Shown here in pieces: positions 9,308-17,573 of a stretch of DNA of 64,000 bases; the first letter of the stretch is position 1; each line of letters opens with the position of its first letter. A model generated the notes under the pieces. It made no database searches and had not been told where the DNA came from. It saw only the letters and a program-made list of their open reading frames with translations. The DNA comes from Promethearchaeota archaeon (GTDB lineage Archaea; Asgardarchaeota; Lokiarchaeia; Sigyniarchaeales; SOKP01), in assembly GCA_008080735.1 (NCBI GenBank), contig SHMW01000010.1, positions 24,976-88,975 of the forward strand, read 5' to 3'. Both the position numbers and the translations under genes were made by a program.

Positions 9308-9313
9308 ACCAGA
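9308..9313 (-). promoter_or_regulatory. 3' arm of the lower stem of SECIS-like element 2
   Basis: On the minus strand this reads UCUGGU and pairs with ACCAGA at 9371-9376, immediately after the stop codon. The internal loop below the AUGA/UGAC core has 4 bases on the 5' side and about 16 on the 3' side, nearly the same asymmetry as in element 1. Confidence 0.45.
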
Positions 9314-9329
9314 ACCTGGACAAAAGGTC

Positions 9330-9366
9330 GTCAACAAATGCCTCATTTTTTCTGCATCTGTATCAT
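9330..9366 (-). promoter_or_regulatory. SECIS-like hairpin 2 (3' UTR of UxxC peroxiredoxin-like selenoprotein)
   Basis: On the minus strand: AUGAU, arm ACAGAUGC, a 12-base loop beginning AGAAAAAA, arm GCAUUUGU (seven Watson-Crick pairs and one G·U), then UGAC. It begins 11 bases after the stop. The stem differs in sequence from hairpins 1 and 3 but has the same length and the same flanking AUGA and UGAC, which is the covariation expected of a conserved RNA structure. Confidence 0.8.
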
Positions 9367-9377
9367 TCTCTCTGGTT

Positions 9378-9893
9378 TTATAATTTTTTATCAATTTGCT
9401 CTGTTAGCAACTTGATTGAGGGCCTATCTTCCCTTGTACCAATATATCTCCATGCAATTTTCATTTCCTTTCCAATTAGAAAGGTGGAGGGAATCGCTAA
9501 TTTAGTCTTAAGATAGATTATATCTATGGCGCTTCCAAAGGTATACACATCAAATTTCTTCGCAATCCTCGCTCCTCTGTCAGAAACTAAAGGAAATGTA
9601 TATCCAAACTTACCGGATAATTCTTTTAAATGGTTTTTACTATCACTGGCAATTGCTATAAAGAACACCTTTCGTTTTTGAAATTCAGTTATATTTTTAT
9701 TAATTCTCTCTAAATGTTCTTTGCATGGAACTCAAAATGCGCCTCTAAAGAAATCTAATAGGATACCCCCAGAATCCTTCAAAACTTTTGTAAAATCTAA
9801 AATATTTTCGTTGATATCTACCAGCTGGTCAATAGGGATTTGAGATCCCACTTTTAATCCTTTATCAGAATCTTTATGCTCAATATCATTCAT
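9378..9893 (-). CDS. Peroxiredoxin-like selenoprotein with a UxxC motif
   Basis: A 171-residue AhpC/TSA-like protein homologous to the downstream gene at 8600-9091. A single in-frame UGA at 9732-9734 (codon 54) lies in L-L-D-F-F-R-G-A-F-U-V-P-C-K, so selenocysteine replaces the first cysteine of the CxxC redox motif and Cys57 is retained. The later part (I-A-S-D-S-K-N-H, F-P-L-V-S-D-R-G, I-P-S-T-F-L-I-G) is typical peroxiredoxin sequence. The start is ATG 9893. Conventional annotation would begin after the UGA and lose the active site. The organisation suggests a tandem duplication of a thiol peroxidase or disulfide reductase. Confidence 0.87.
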
Positions 9894-10010
9894 ACAAAAA
9901 GAGATCATGTGGAATGATTTATTTATTCCTTTTTTAAAAAATAACTTAATTATATTGACAGTGATCAGGAAGATAATTCTTATATATTGATGAGAAACCC
10001 TTGCAAGGTG

Positions 10011-10046
10011 GTCAACATAAATCTATAATTTGTATTTATGTCTCAT
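10011..10046 (-). promoter_or_regulatory. SECIS-like hairpin 3 (3' UTR of mini zinc-ribbon selenoprotein)
   Basis: On the minus strand: AUGAG, arm ACAUAAAU, an 11-base loop ACAAAUUAUAG, arm AUUUAUGU (perfect 8 bp), then UGAC. It starts 30 bases after the stop of the 38-residue gene. It shares only the framework with hairpins 1 and 2, not the stem sequence. I did not find an equally clear lower stem here. Confidence 0.75.
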
Positions 10047-10076
10047 TCCGTTAAAATGCACAGTATATAGTTTTTA

Positions 10077-10193
10077 TCATTTGAAGCTAAAGACCATAAA
10101 ATATTGGATTGATTTTCACAAAGGGCAATAATGATAACCGTTGGTCTTCTTATCCAAATGTAATATTTTTCCGCATTTTTGACAAATTATCAT
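10077..10193 (-). CDS. 38-residue zinc-ribbon selenoprotein (CxxC…CxxU)
   Basis: ATG 10193 opens M-I-I-C-Q-K-C-G-K, followed by Y-H-Y-C-P-L-U-K-S and a short hydrophobic tail ending in TGA TAA. The UGA at 10116-10118 (codon 26) takes the place of the fourth metal-binding cysteine of a rubredoxin/zinc-ribbon fold. The cysteine paralogues at 7257-7415 and 7573-7704 have Cys there. Read conventionally it would be a meaningless 25-residue peptide. The SECIS-like hairpin at 10011-10046 supports recoding. A Sec in a four-ligand site points to redox chemistry or an unusual metal centre. Function is otherwise unknown. Confidence 0.78.
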
Positions 10194-10338
10194 ATATTCT
10201 CTAAGAGTGTAAGCTTTTATTCTAAATTAAAAATAAGTTCTATATTTTAAAATATCGATAATTTTATTATCCAAAATAAATAAATGTTGATTAATCCAAA
10301 TTTTTTTCGAAAATATAACTAGAATCTTCTTGATCAAA

Positions 10339-11382
10339 ATGGAATTTGTCCGATATAATGAAGAGAAATATACAGTTGAAAAAGGATTCTTAGATTTAGG
10401 TCTGTTAGGTATAAAAAACTTACGAGAAGTCAAAGGACTAAACAAATTAAAAGATATTTACCACTTGGAATTGAGCTCTAATGAAATTTCTTGTATTGAT
10501 GGTTTAGAGGAACTCACCTCATTAGAAGTTTTAAACTTAGGGAGCAATTCGATCCTAGAAATATCAGGATTAGAGAGTTTAGAAAATTTGGAAGTATTGC
10601 ATCTAATTAGTAATCAGATCGCAGAAATTAAAGGATTAGAAAATCTAAGAAATCTAAAAGAACTCTATTTGCGAGGAAATCAAATTAAGAAAATAATGGG
10701 ATTAGAAAGTCTAAATAAATTGGAAAAATTAGACCTTTCTTGGAATCTTATCAAATCGATAGAAGGATTAGAAAATTTACAGAATTTACAAGTCCTCTGG
10801 ATAGCAGGAAATATAGTCACTCAAATTTCTGGATTAGAACATTTGAGTTCTTTGAAAATCTTAAATTTAGCGGGAAATCAAATACAAAAAATAACGAGTT
10901 TGGATAATCTGGAAGAAATAGAAGAGCTTTATCTAAATAACAATCGGATAAAAAAAATTGAAGGTATGGGGACTCTGAAAAACCTTGAATCACTATGGCT
11001 AAATGGAAATAAAATAAGCAAGATTGAAGGATTGGATAATCTTTCAAATCTAAAACTGTTAAATCTTAAAGAAAACAACTTACCAAGAATTACTGGGTTA
11101 TTAAAACAAAAAAATTTGAAAGAACTTTATTTATCTGGAAATGAGATAGGACATATTTCCGGACTTGAAACTTTAACTAATTTAGAAACGCTCGATCTAA
11201 ACGATAACAATATAAAGAAAATTAATGGCTTAGAAGCTCTAATGAATTTAAATTCCTTATGGATTAAAGGGAACCAACTACCTGAAGATGTATTAGAAAA
11301 ATTAGGGGGCATAGATTCGTCTGGATTTGCGAATGATCCTATTAAATTTGTAGAATATTGTCTAATCAATATTTCCCAATAA
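10339..11382 (+). CDS. Leucine-rich repeat protein, SDS22 type
   Basis: About 347 residues made almost wholly of roughly thirteen 22-residue repeats of the form G-L-E-x-L-x-N-L-x-x-L-x-L-x-x-N-x-I-x-x-I, the SDS22-like class common in Asgard genomes. There is no signal peptide or membrane segment, so it is probably a cytosolic protein-interaction scaffold. A short cap precedes the repeats and a 30-residue cap follows. ATG 10339 is preferred to a TTG three codons upstream. It is divergent from the selenoprotein island. Partner unknown. Confidence 0.9.
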   Translation: MEFVRYNEEKYTVEKGFLDLGLLGIKNLREVKGLNKLKDIYHLELSSNEISCIDGLEELTSLEVLNLGSNSILEISGLESLENLEVLHLISNQIAEIKGLENLRNLKELYLRGNQIKKIMGLESLNKLEKLDLSWNLIKSIEGLENLQNLQVLWIAGNIVTQISGLEHLSSLKILNLAGNQIQKITSLDNLEEIEELYLNNNRIKKIEGMGTLKNLESLWLNGNKISKIEGLDNLSNLKLLNLKENNLPRITGLLKQKNLKELYLSGNEIGHISGLETLTNLETLDLNDNNIKKINGLEALMNLNSLWIKGNQLPEDVLEKLGGIDSSGFANDPIKFVEYCLINISQ

Positions 11383-11413
11383 AAAGTAGTAAAAAAAAAT
11401 GAAAATGATATCT

Positions 11414-12691
11414 TTATTTATCTCTTTCTTCTTGGATCTCTTCTAAAGTTTGTCCTTTAGTTTCATAAGGTTTTAGGAGTAGAGTAAATAGAGGAACAAT
11501 CATTAATAAGCCCGGAACTATCCAAAATATATTCATTTGAGGATTCAGTATGAACAAAGCTGAAGCACTTAATGGAGCGATAACATAAGAAATTCGAGCC
11601 CCAGTTGCAGCTATTCCTGTCGCCGTGGATCTTATCTCTGTTCTATAAACTTCTGCGAAATAAACCATTATCCAAGTAAACACTACGGGCATAAATAAAT
11701 AACACATCCAGAAAGCCAGAAAATGTCCAATTGTTCCCATTAAGATAAAGCCTGTAATTGAACCAACACACCCAATAATTAAGGTAGCTTTCCTTGATAC
11801 TTTATCCATTAAAACTCCTGAAATTAATGCTCCTACTAAAATCAACAGCCCCCCCACCAATAAAATGGTTTTCCATTCTAACGGCATGGTAGTATTAACC
11901 TTTGTATAGTATGTCTCACCCCAGCTTGTACCGAATTTAAATGCAATTGCCCAGATTCCATAAACAATTGTAGAAATCACGATATAAAGCCCATCCCTTC
12001 TTGTAAGAGATTTAAGAGCTCTTTTAATCTTCATAAGTTCATGACCCCTATCTTCCTTACTCTGAGACCATCTTTTTGGTTCTTTCATGAAATACCACAT
12101 GACCAGTAATCCCAGCATAAAAAAGAAGAAGACACCGTATGTCCATCTCCAACCCAAAGCTGCTTCAATATCTTCTCCAATAAGTGCATAAAGCGGAATT
12201 AAACTGATCAGAGTTGCGATACCACCTAATAAACCACGCTTTTTAGGATTAGCTTCTTCGGATACAGGTATCTCCCACATATTAGAGAGAGTCCCAGTAA
12301 TAACGATTGCATATAAGATATAAAATATCAGCAAATTTATAGCAATAAGAGGCAACAACAGCGAGGGAATACCCATCACTATTAACAACAATAATATCCC
12401 CTTTTTTCTTCCAAATGCATCCGAAAACCATGCAATGAGAAAAACTGAGAATGTTATAATTCCAAAGATCCCTTGCCAAAAGGCAAATTCAGCCTCTGTT
12501 ATTCCGAACTCATCTATTATACCAGCAATCGCAACGGCTTCCATTAAGTTTAAATTATTATCCATAAGTCCAACTAATCCCATAAAAATAACGATGTACC
12601 ATTGATATTTGCTCGAACGTTGAAATTCTTTGTCTTTTTGTTCCATCTCTTTTTTCTTTGCTAAAGCATCAATTTTTCCAATTTCAGACAT
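11414..12691 (-). CDS. MFS transporter (paralogue A of tandem pair)
   Basis: 425 residues with twelve predicted membrane helices. The loop D-A-F-G-R-K-K-G after helix 2 and the matching A-E-V-Y-R-T-E-I-R-S-T-A loop in the second half are sugar-porter-like MFS signatures. It starts with the charged segment I-D-A-L-A-K-K-K-E and ends K-P-Y-E-T-K-G-Q-T-L-E-E-I, both shared with the next gene upstream. The substrate is not evident; a sugar or organic acid is likely. A TATA-like element lies 52 bases upstream of the ATG. Confidence 0.88.
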   Translation of the reverse strand: MSEIGKIDALAKKKEMEQKDKEFQRSSKYQWYIVIFMGLVGLMDNNLNLMEAVAIAGIIDEFGITEAEFAFWQGIFGIITFSVFLIAWFSDAFGRKKGILLLLIVMGIPSLLLPLIAINLLIFYILYAIVITGTLSNMWEIPVSEEANPKKRGLLGGIATLISLIPLYALIGEDIEAALGWRWTYGVFFFFMLGLLVMWYFMKEPKRWSQSKEDRGHELMKIKRALKSLTRRDGLYIVISTIVYGIWAIAFKFGTSWGETYYTKVNTTMPLEWKTILLVGGLLILVGALISGVLMDKVSRKATLIIGCVGSITGFILMGTIGHFLAFWMCYLFMPVVFTWIMVYFAEVYRTEIRSTATGIAATGARISYVIAPLSASALFILNPQMNIFWIVPGLLMIVPLFTLLLKPYETKGQTLEEIQEERDK

Positions 12692-12743
12692 AGATTTGAT
12701 CTATCTAACTTTTATTTTTCAATTATGAATTTTTCAACATTAG

Positions 12744-12752
12744 TATTTATAA
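12744..12752 (-). promoter_or_regulatory. TATA-like promoter element
   Basis: TTATAAATA on the minus strand, about 52 bases upstream of the ATG at 12691. An archaeal transcription start about 25 bases downstream would leave a short leader. Confidence 0.4.
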
Positions 12753-12897
12753 GTTTTTTCTTTCAGATGTGTTATCAAATTTCTCTTAATAAATATTTCC
12801 TATCGAAAAAAATCTGTAGATTAAAATAATTTAATTTCATCTTAGATTTATTAAATTTAAGAAAAAAAAAATTAGTATAAATTTTTAAATATTTTTA

Positions 12898-14178
12898 CTA
12901 TCTATCTCTCTCGATTTCTTCGAGTGATTGACCTTTAGTTTCATAAGGCTTTATCAATAAGGATAGCATCGGTATAAGAATTATTATTCCTGCAACAATC
13001 CATAATGAAAACATACCTGGGTCTAAAGAAAATAATCCAAATGCAATTAAAGGTGCTGTAACGTATGATGATCTTGCTGCTGTGTTTGTAATTCCTACAG
13101 CTGTGGATCTTATTCTAGTTGGGAAGATTTCTCCGAAATAGACCATTATCCATGCTAATACTATTGGCATAAACAAGTAAATCATCCAGAAAAATATAGG
13201 AATTTGGGTTATGCCCAAAAAGAAGAAACCTATCGCTGCACCAATGCAGCCTACTAATAAGGTTCCAATTCTTCCTAATTTATCAAGTAACAATCCACCA
13301 ATACCAGCACCGACCATAGTTAGTAAACCTCCTATTGTTAAATAAGTATCAAATGTATCATCTGAAATTCCCACGATATCCGTATAAAATTCTCCACCCC
13401 AGCTAGTCCCCATTTTGAACGATATTGACCAGAGAGTATATACAATAGCGGATATAAGTACATAAACCCCATCTTTGCGTGTCATTGATTTTATTGCATC
13501 TCTTATTTTTAAATATTTCCCTCCATGATCCTCTTTCCTACTTCGTTTCCATCTTTCAGTCTCATTCATAAAATAAAGAGGAATAAGAAGTATTAAGAAT
13601 AAGAAAAACATTATTCCATATGCCCAATACCATCCAATGGAATTAGCTATTGGTCCAGCAACAAATGCATATATAGGTATTAAGCCTATAAGGAATGTTA
13701 AGCCCCCGTATAATCCACGTTTTTTTGGGGGAGATTCTTCAGTTATAGGAATTTGCCATGCATTTGATTGAGTCGCCATTATTGAAATTCCATACATAGT
13801 CATTACAAAAAAGAAATTCCAAGGAAGCAATCCTATAAAAAGACAAGGAATTGCTAATGTAGCCATAAGTAATAAGATACCTTTTCTTCTACCAAAAGCA
13901 TCAAAGAACCATGCAATAAAGAAAACACTGAATGAGATTATTCCAAAAATTGATTGCCAAAATGCGAATAAATCTTTATTTAACCATGGATAAAAATCTA
14001 TGATCTCCGGTATTATCCTAGATTCAACGAGTGAAATAAAATTGTCCATGTTCCCAACTAAACCCATAAAAATCACTAGAAAAATCATATAGCTACGAGA
14101 TCTTGGTTCAAAAGTTTTTAGTTCTTCTTCTTTTTTTTTTGCTAAAGCATCTAATTTTACCATAGATTCATTTTTCAA
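12898..14178 (-). CDS. MFS transporter (paralogue B of tandem pair)
   Basis: 426 residues, twelve predicted helices, similar throughout to 11414-12691 (for example M-G-L-V-G-x-M-D-N, F-W-Q-x-I-F-G-I-I-x-F-S-V-F and the C-terminal K-P-Y-E-T-K-G-Q-S-L-E-E-I). It has the same D-A-F-G-R-R-K-G loop. The second half has a G-E-I-F-P-T-R-I-R-S-T loop, closer to the classic MFS sugar-porter consensus than paralogue A. ATG 14178 gives the longest form; ATG 14163 (M-V-K-L-D-A-L) is an alternative that matches the paralogue's N-terminus. About 200 AT-rich bases separate the two genes, so each may have its own promoter. Confidence 0.88.
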   Translation of the reverse strand: MKNESMVKLDALAKKKEEELKTFEPRSRSYMIFLVIFMGLVGNMDNFISLVESRIIPEIIDFYPWLNKDLFAFWQSIFGIISFSVFFIAWFFDAFGRRKGILLLMATLAIPCLFIGLLPWNFFFVMTMYGISIMATQSNAWQIPITEESPPKKRGLYGGLTFLIGLIPIYAFVAGPIANSIGWYWAYGIMFFLFLILLIPLYFMNETERWKRSRKEDHGGKYLKIRDAIKSMTRKDGVYVLISAIVYTLWSISFKMGTSWGGEFYTDIVGISDDTFDTYLTIGGLLTMVGAGIGGLLLDKLGRIGTLLVGCIGAAIGFFFLGITQIPIFFWMIYLFMPIVLAWIMVYFGEIFPTRIRSTAVGITNTAARSSYVTAPLIAFGLFSLDPGMFSLWIVAGIIILIPMLSLLIKPYETKGQSLEEIERDR

Positions 14179-14405
14179 CTTAAAACTATATAAATGTTTT
14201 TCTTTTTTGAATAAAAATTAGAAATAATGAGTATATTATATCTGAAATTTTCAAATAAAATACCAATTGACTTAAAAATGTCTGAGAAATTTTAAATTAA
14301 ACAGAATATATGAACGGACACTCGTATAAATTATTCCTAAGCTTAAGATTATATTAATAGACTGATTTTGTCGAAGATTCGCTTTTGGATTCTAAATTTA
14401 TGATT

Positions 14406-14415
14406 GTATAAATAC
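14406..14415 (+). promoter_or_regulatory. TATA-like promoter of the dehydrogenase operon
   Basis: GTATAAATAC, 60 bases upstream of the GTG start at 14475. A start site about 25 bases downstream would leave a leader containing the GCGAGGT Shine-Dalgarno-like sequence at 14461-14467. Confidence 0.45.
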
Positions 14416-14474
14416 TACTAATTTTATTAGGAACAAAGATATATCTTTCATAATACCCTAGCGAGGTATTTGAT

Positions 14475-15740
14475 GTGAAAAATAATAAAGTAAAAATCAA
14501 TCCATGGAAAAGCGCGAAAAAAAAACTTAAAATCGCCGCACGAGAATTACGTATGGATCCTAATACATTAAATTATCTAAATAAAGTGGAGCGTATCTTA
14601 TCTGTGTCAATTCCGATTCTCATGGATGACGGCACTTTAGAAATTTTTGAGGGATTTCGGTGTCATCACAGCACATTAAGGGGACCCGCGAAGGGTGGTG
14701 TGCGCTATTCCCCTAATGTCAACATAGATGAGATAAAAGCATTAGCTTTTTTAATGACGTGCAAGACAGCACTTCTAAATCTGCCCTTAGGAGGATCTAA
14801 AGGGGGAATTCGGGTAGATCCAAAACAATTGTCGAAAAAAGAATTAGAACGATTAACACGTCGCTATACTGCCGAAATTATTAATGTTATTGGCCCCGAT
14901 TTAGATATCCCCGCACCAGATATGGGTACAGATGAACAAATTATGGCGTGGATATTTGACACGTATTCTATGCAGAAAGGGCATCCAGTTCCTGGTGTCT
15001 GTACAGGAAAACCCCCCGAGATAGGGGGATCTGTGGGAAGAACAGGAGCAGTTGGCACGGGAATGTTCTATGTGCTTGAGGAATTTTGCAGGAGAAAAAA
15101 CTTAGATATCAGATCTATGTCTGTTGCAATTCAGGGATTTGGAAAGGTTGGAAAGGAAATTGCTAAAAAATTATATGATTCAGGATGTAAAATTGTAGCA
15201 GTAAGCGACACTAAAGGAGCGATTCTTGATCAAGAGGGACTTAATATAGATGATGTTATAGGGTGCAAGAATTCGGGAAATCCAGTGATTGAGTTTGAAT
15301 CTAGAAATGGAGAACAAATTACTAATAAAGATTTATTAGCTATGAAATGTGATATTCTATGCCCTTGTGCTACGGAAAACCAATTATATTCTGGAAACGC
15401 CGATGATGTCAAAGCACAAATAATTCTTGAGGGAGCTAATAGCCCTTCAACATCAAAGGCAGATAAGATATTTGAAGAAAAGGAAATTTGGGTTATTCCG
15501 GATATTTTAGCAAATAGTGGTGGGGTATGTATTAGTTATTTCGAATATGTACAAGATATCCAATCATATTCATGGGATTTGGAGAGAATTAATCGAGAAA
15601 TGAGAACTGTGCTTTTAAAAGCTTTCGAGGAGGTATATAACTTATCTTTAGAAAGACGAATCTCTTTAAGAACTGCGGCATACATGATAGCGGGCAATAG
15701 ATTAGCAAAAGCACATGAATGGAGGGATCTTTTTCCATAA
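14475..15740 (+). CDS. gdhA: Glutamate dehydrogenase (Glu/Leu/Phe/Val family), copy 1
   Basis: 421 residues, the normal length of hexameric archaeal enzymes. The substrate region has K-G-G-V-R-Y, L-P-L-G-G-S-K-G-G and P-A-P-D-M-G-T; the nucleotide domain has Q-G-F-G-K-V-G and E-G-A-N-S-P-S-T. It interconverts glutamate and 2-oxoglutarate plus ammonia, linking amino-acid breakdown to reduced cofactors. The start is GTG: the overlapping ATG at 14473 runs into TGA, and GCGAGGT lies eight bases upstream. A second copy follows 24 bases downstream, so the two are probably co-transcribed. Confidence 0.95.
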   Translation: MKNNKVKINPWKSAKKKLKIAARELRMDPNTLNYLNKVERILSVSIPILMDDGTLEIFEGFRCHHSTLRGPAKGGVRYSPNVNIDEIKALAFLMTCKTALLNLPLGGSKGGIRVDPKQLSKKELERLTRRYTAEIINVIGPDLDIPAPDMGTDEQIMAWIFDTYSMQKGHPVPGVCTGKPPEIGGSVGRTGAVGTGMFYVLEEFCRRKNLDIRSMSVAIQGFGKVGKEIAKKLYDSGCKIVAVSDTKGAILDQEGLNIDDVIGCKNSGNPVIEFESRNGEQITNKDLLAMKCDILCPCATENQLYSGNADDVKAQIILEGANSPSTSKADKIFEEKEIWVIPDILANSGGVCISYFEYVQDIQSYSWDLERINREMRTVLLKAFEEVYNLSLERRISLRTAAYMIAGNRLAKAHEWRDLFP

Positions 15741-15764
15741 AAATTATGAGAGGGGATTATAAAT

Positions 15765-17015
15765 ATGAGTATGAATCCATTTGAAATGGCTCAAAAACAA
15801 ATAGACCTTGTTGCGGAATATATAGATATCGATTCTAATATTCTTAGATTTATAAAACGAGTTGAGAGAGTACTAATGGTGTCTATTCCAATAATAATGG
15901 ACGATGGAAGGTTGCAAATTTTTAAAGGGTATAGAGCACAACATTCAACCGTACGAGGAGCGGGAAAAGGAGGAATAAGATACTCTCCCGAAGTGAGCTT
16001 AGATGAGGTGAAAGCATTAGCTACATGGATGACTTGGAAAACGAGTCTATTAAATTTACCATTAGGAGGAGCAAAAGGAGGGGTATTATGTGACCCCGCA
16101 AATTTATCTAAAAATGAAATTCAGCGCATTACAAGGAGGTACACCTCAGAAATAATAAACATAATTGGGCCACATTTAGATATTCCAGCGCCTGATGTCA
16201 ATACAAATAAGGAGATTATGGGGTGGATTATGGACACCTACTCAATGAATAAAGGACGTCCAGTCCCTGGAGTCGTGACTGGAAAGCCTATCGAAATCGG
16301 TGGTTCAGTTGGCAGACAATCTGCGACGGGAACAGGTCTTTTTTTTGTTTTAGAGGCTTTATGTCATAAATTAAATCGGGATTTGAAAGACCAAGAGATA
16401 GTCGTGCAGGGTTTCGGAAATGTGGGAGGAACTATTGCAGAATTGTTATATGAGAAAGGATGTAAGGTCTTAGCGATTTCAGATATCTCAGGAGGACTTT
16501 ATTCAAATGAGGGGTTAAACATAAATGAGTTAATTGAATGGAGAGACAAAGGGAAATCATTAAAGGAATATCCTAATGATCATTATAAGAAAATTTCGAA
16601 CAATGACCTCCTTACAACTGAATGTGATGTTTTAATACCTGCTGCGGTTGAGAATCAAATTACTATTGACAATGCGGGAGATCTTAAATGCGATATAGTC
16701 TTGGAAGGTGCGAACGGTCCAACCACTCCAGAAGCGGATGAGATTTTAAATAATAACAATATTTTGGTGATTCCCGACATACTTGCGAACTCAGGAGGCG
16801 TATGCGTCAGTTATTTTGAATATATCCAAGATACCAGTTCCTACTTTTGGAGCTTAGAACGTATTAATAAGGAGTTAAAAAAAATTATATTAAATGCTTT
16901 TGAGGAGGTATGGACAATTTCACAAGAAAAACAAATTACCCCCAGAATTGCCGCATATATAATCGCTGTAAACCGAGTAGCAAAAGCTGTTGAATTAAGA
17001 GGTTTTTATCCTTAA
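15765..17015 (+). CDS. Glutamate dehydrogenase family protein, copy 2
   Basis: 416 residues, collinear with copy 1 and sharing every main block (K-G-G-I-R-Y, L-P-L-G-G-A-K-G-G, P-A-P-D-V-N-T, Q-G-F-G-N-V-G, E-G-A-N-G-P-T-T-P-E-A-D). Residues around the substrate pocket differ (for example M-T-W-K-T against M-T-C-K-T), so the amino acid or cofactor preference may differ. GAGAGGGGA lies upstream of ATG 15765. The pair might form mixed hexamers; that is inference. Confidence 0.94.
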   Translation: MSMNPFEMAQKQIDLVAEYIDIDSNILRFIKRVERVLMVSIPIIMDDGRLQIFKGYRAQHSTVRGAGKGGIRYSPEVSLDEVKALATWMTWKTSLLNLPLGGAKGGVLCDPANLSKNEIQRITRRYTSEIINIIGPHLDIPAPDVNTNKEIMGWIMDTYSMNKGRPVPGVVTGKPIEIGGSVGRQSATGTGLFFVLEALCHKLNRDLKDQEIVVQGFGNVGGTIAELLYEKGCKVLAISDISGGLYSNEGLNINELIEWRDKGKSLKEYPNDHYKKISNNDLLTTECDVLIPAAVENQITIDNAGDLKCDIVLEGANGPTTPEADEILNNNNILVIPDILANSGGVCVSYFEYIQDTSSYFWSLERINKELKKIILNAFEEVWTISQEKQITPRIAAYIIAVNRVAKAVELRGFYP

Positions 17016-17128
17016 ATTCGCGAACTAATGTCAAGAATTTTAGCTTCTCAGAGGGATAGCAAAATATAAATAATTTAATTTTTATTATTTACTAAAAAAG
17101 TGCTGATAGCATAAAAGACCAGAGCGTT

Positions 17129-17467
17129 ATGAGCTTTTTTCCATTTATTGACTTTACCGGACCATTTATAATATTTGCCATAATTGGGATTGCCATATTT
17201 GTTATTTTTATCGTAATCATTATTGTCATTTTAAAATCCATATTCTCCAATAATAATTACAGTTCCAAAACATCGAGCACTCACCAGCCTTACGAACCTC
17301 AAGATCCTACACAAGTTTTAAATCCATATAGGGCAAAACCAGAAAAAATTGAAAAGGAAAAAGAGAAAAAAGAAGCTTCCAAAGAACAACATAAATTCTG
17401 TCCTTTCTGTGGCGATAAAATACCCACAAATGCAAAATTCTGTCCTTCTTGTGGGACTAAACAATAA
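17129..17467 (+). CDS. Membrane-anchored zinc-ribbon protein
   Basis: 112 residues. One long hydrophobic helix (about residues 11-37), a serine/proline-rich spacer, a highly charged K/E segment (72-85), then a zinc ribbon F-C-P-F-C-G-D-K-I … F-C-P-S-C-G ending the protein. This layout of helix, linker and ribbon is common in archaeal hypothetical proteins; the ribbon is probably cytosolic. No function is known. It lies alone on the plus strand before a convergent ATPase gene. Confidence 0.75.
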   Translation: MSFFPFIDFTGPFIIFAIIGIAIFVIFIVIIIVILKSIFSNNNYSSKTSSTHQPYEPQDPTQVLNPYRAKPEKIEKEKEKKEASKEQHKFCPFCGDKIPTNAKFCPSCGTKQ

Positions 17468-17573
17468 CTTTTTCTATAATTGCTTGTTCTTTTTTAAAAC
17501 TTTTATTATAAATTTCTTAATTTTAATATTCTTTAATCCTCTAAATTTAATGGCACAAGTAGCTTTAAGAAAA

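Noticed and set aside
8600..9893. The two peroxiredoxin-like genes as pseudogenes with random stops
   Set aside because: All interruptions are TGA, none TAA or TAG, they cluster at the redox motif, frames are otherwise intact, and SECIS-like hairpins follow.
8600..10193. UGA reassigned to tryptophan throughout the genome
   Set aside because: Other genes here clearly stop at TGA (for example those ending at 35343, 52178 and 55565) and use TGG for Trp; the recoded UGAs, except codon 35, sit at cysteine positions.
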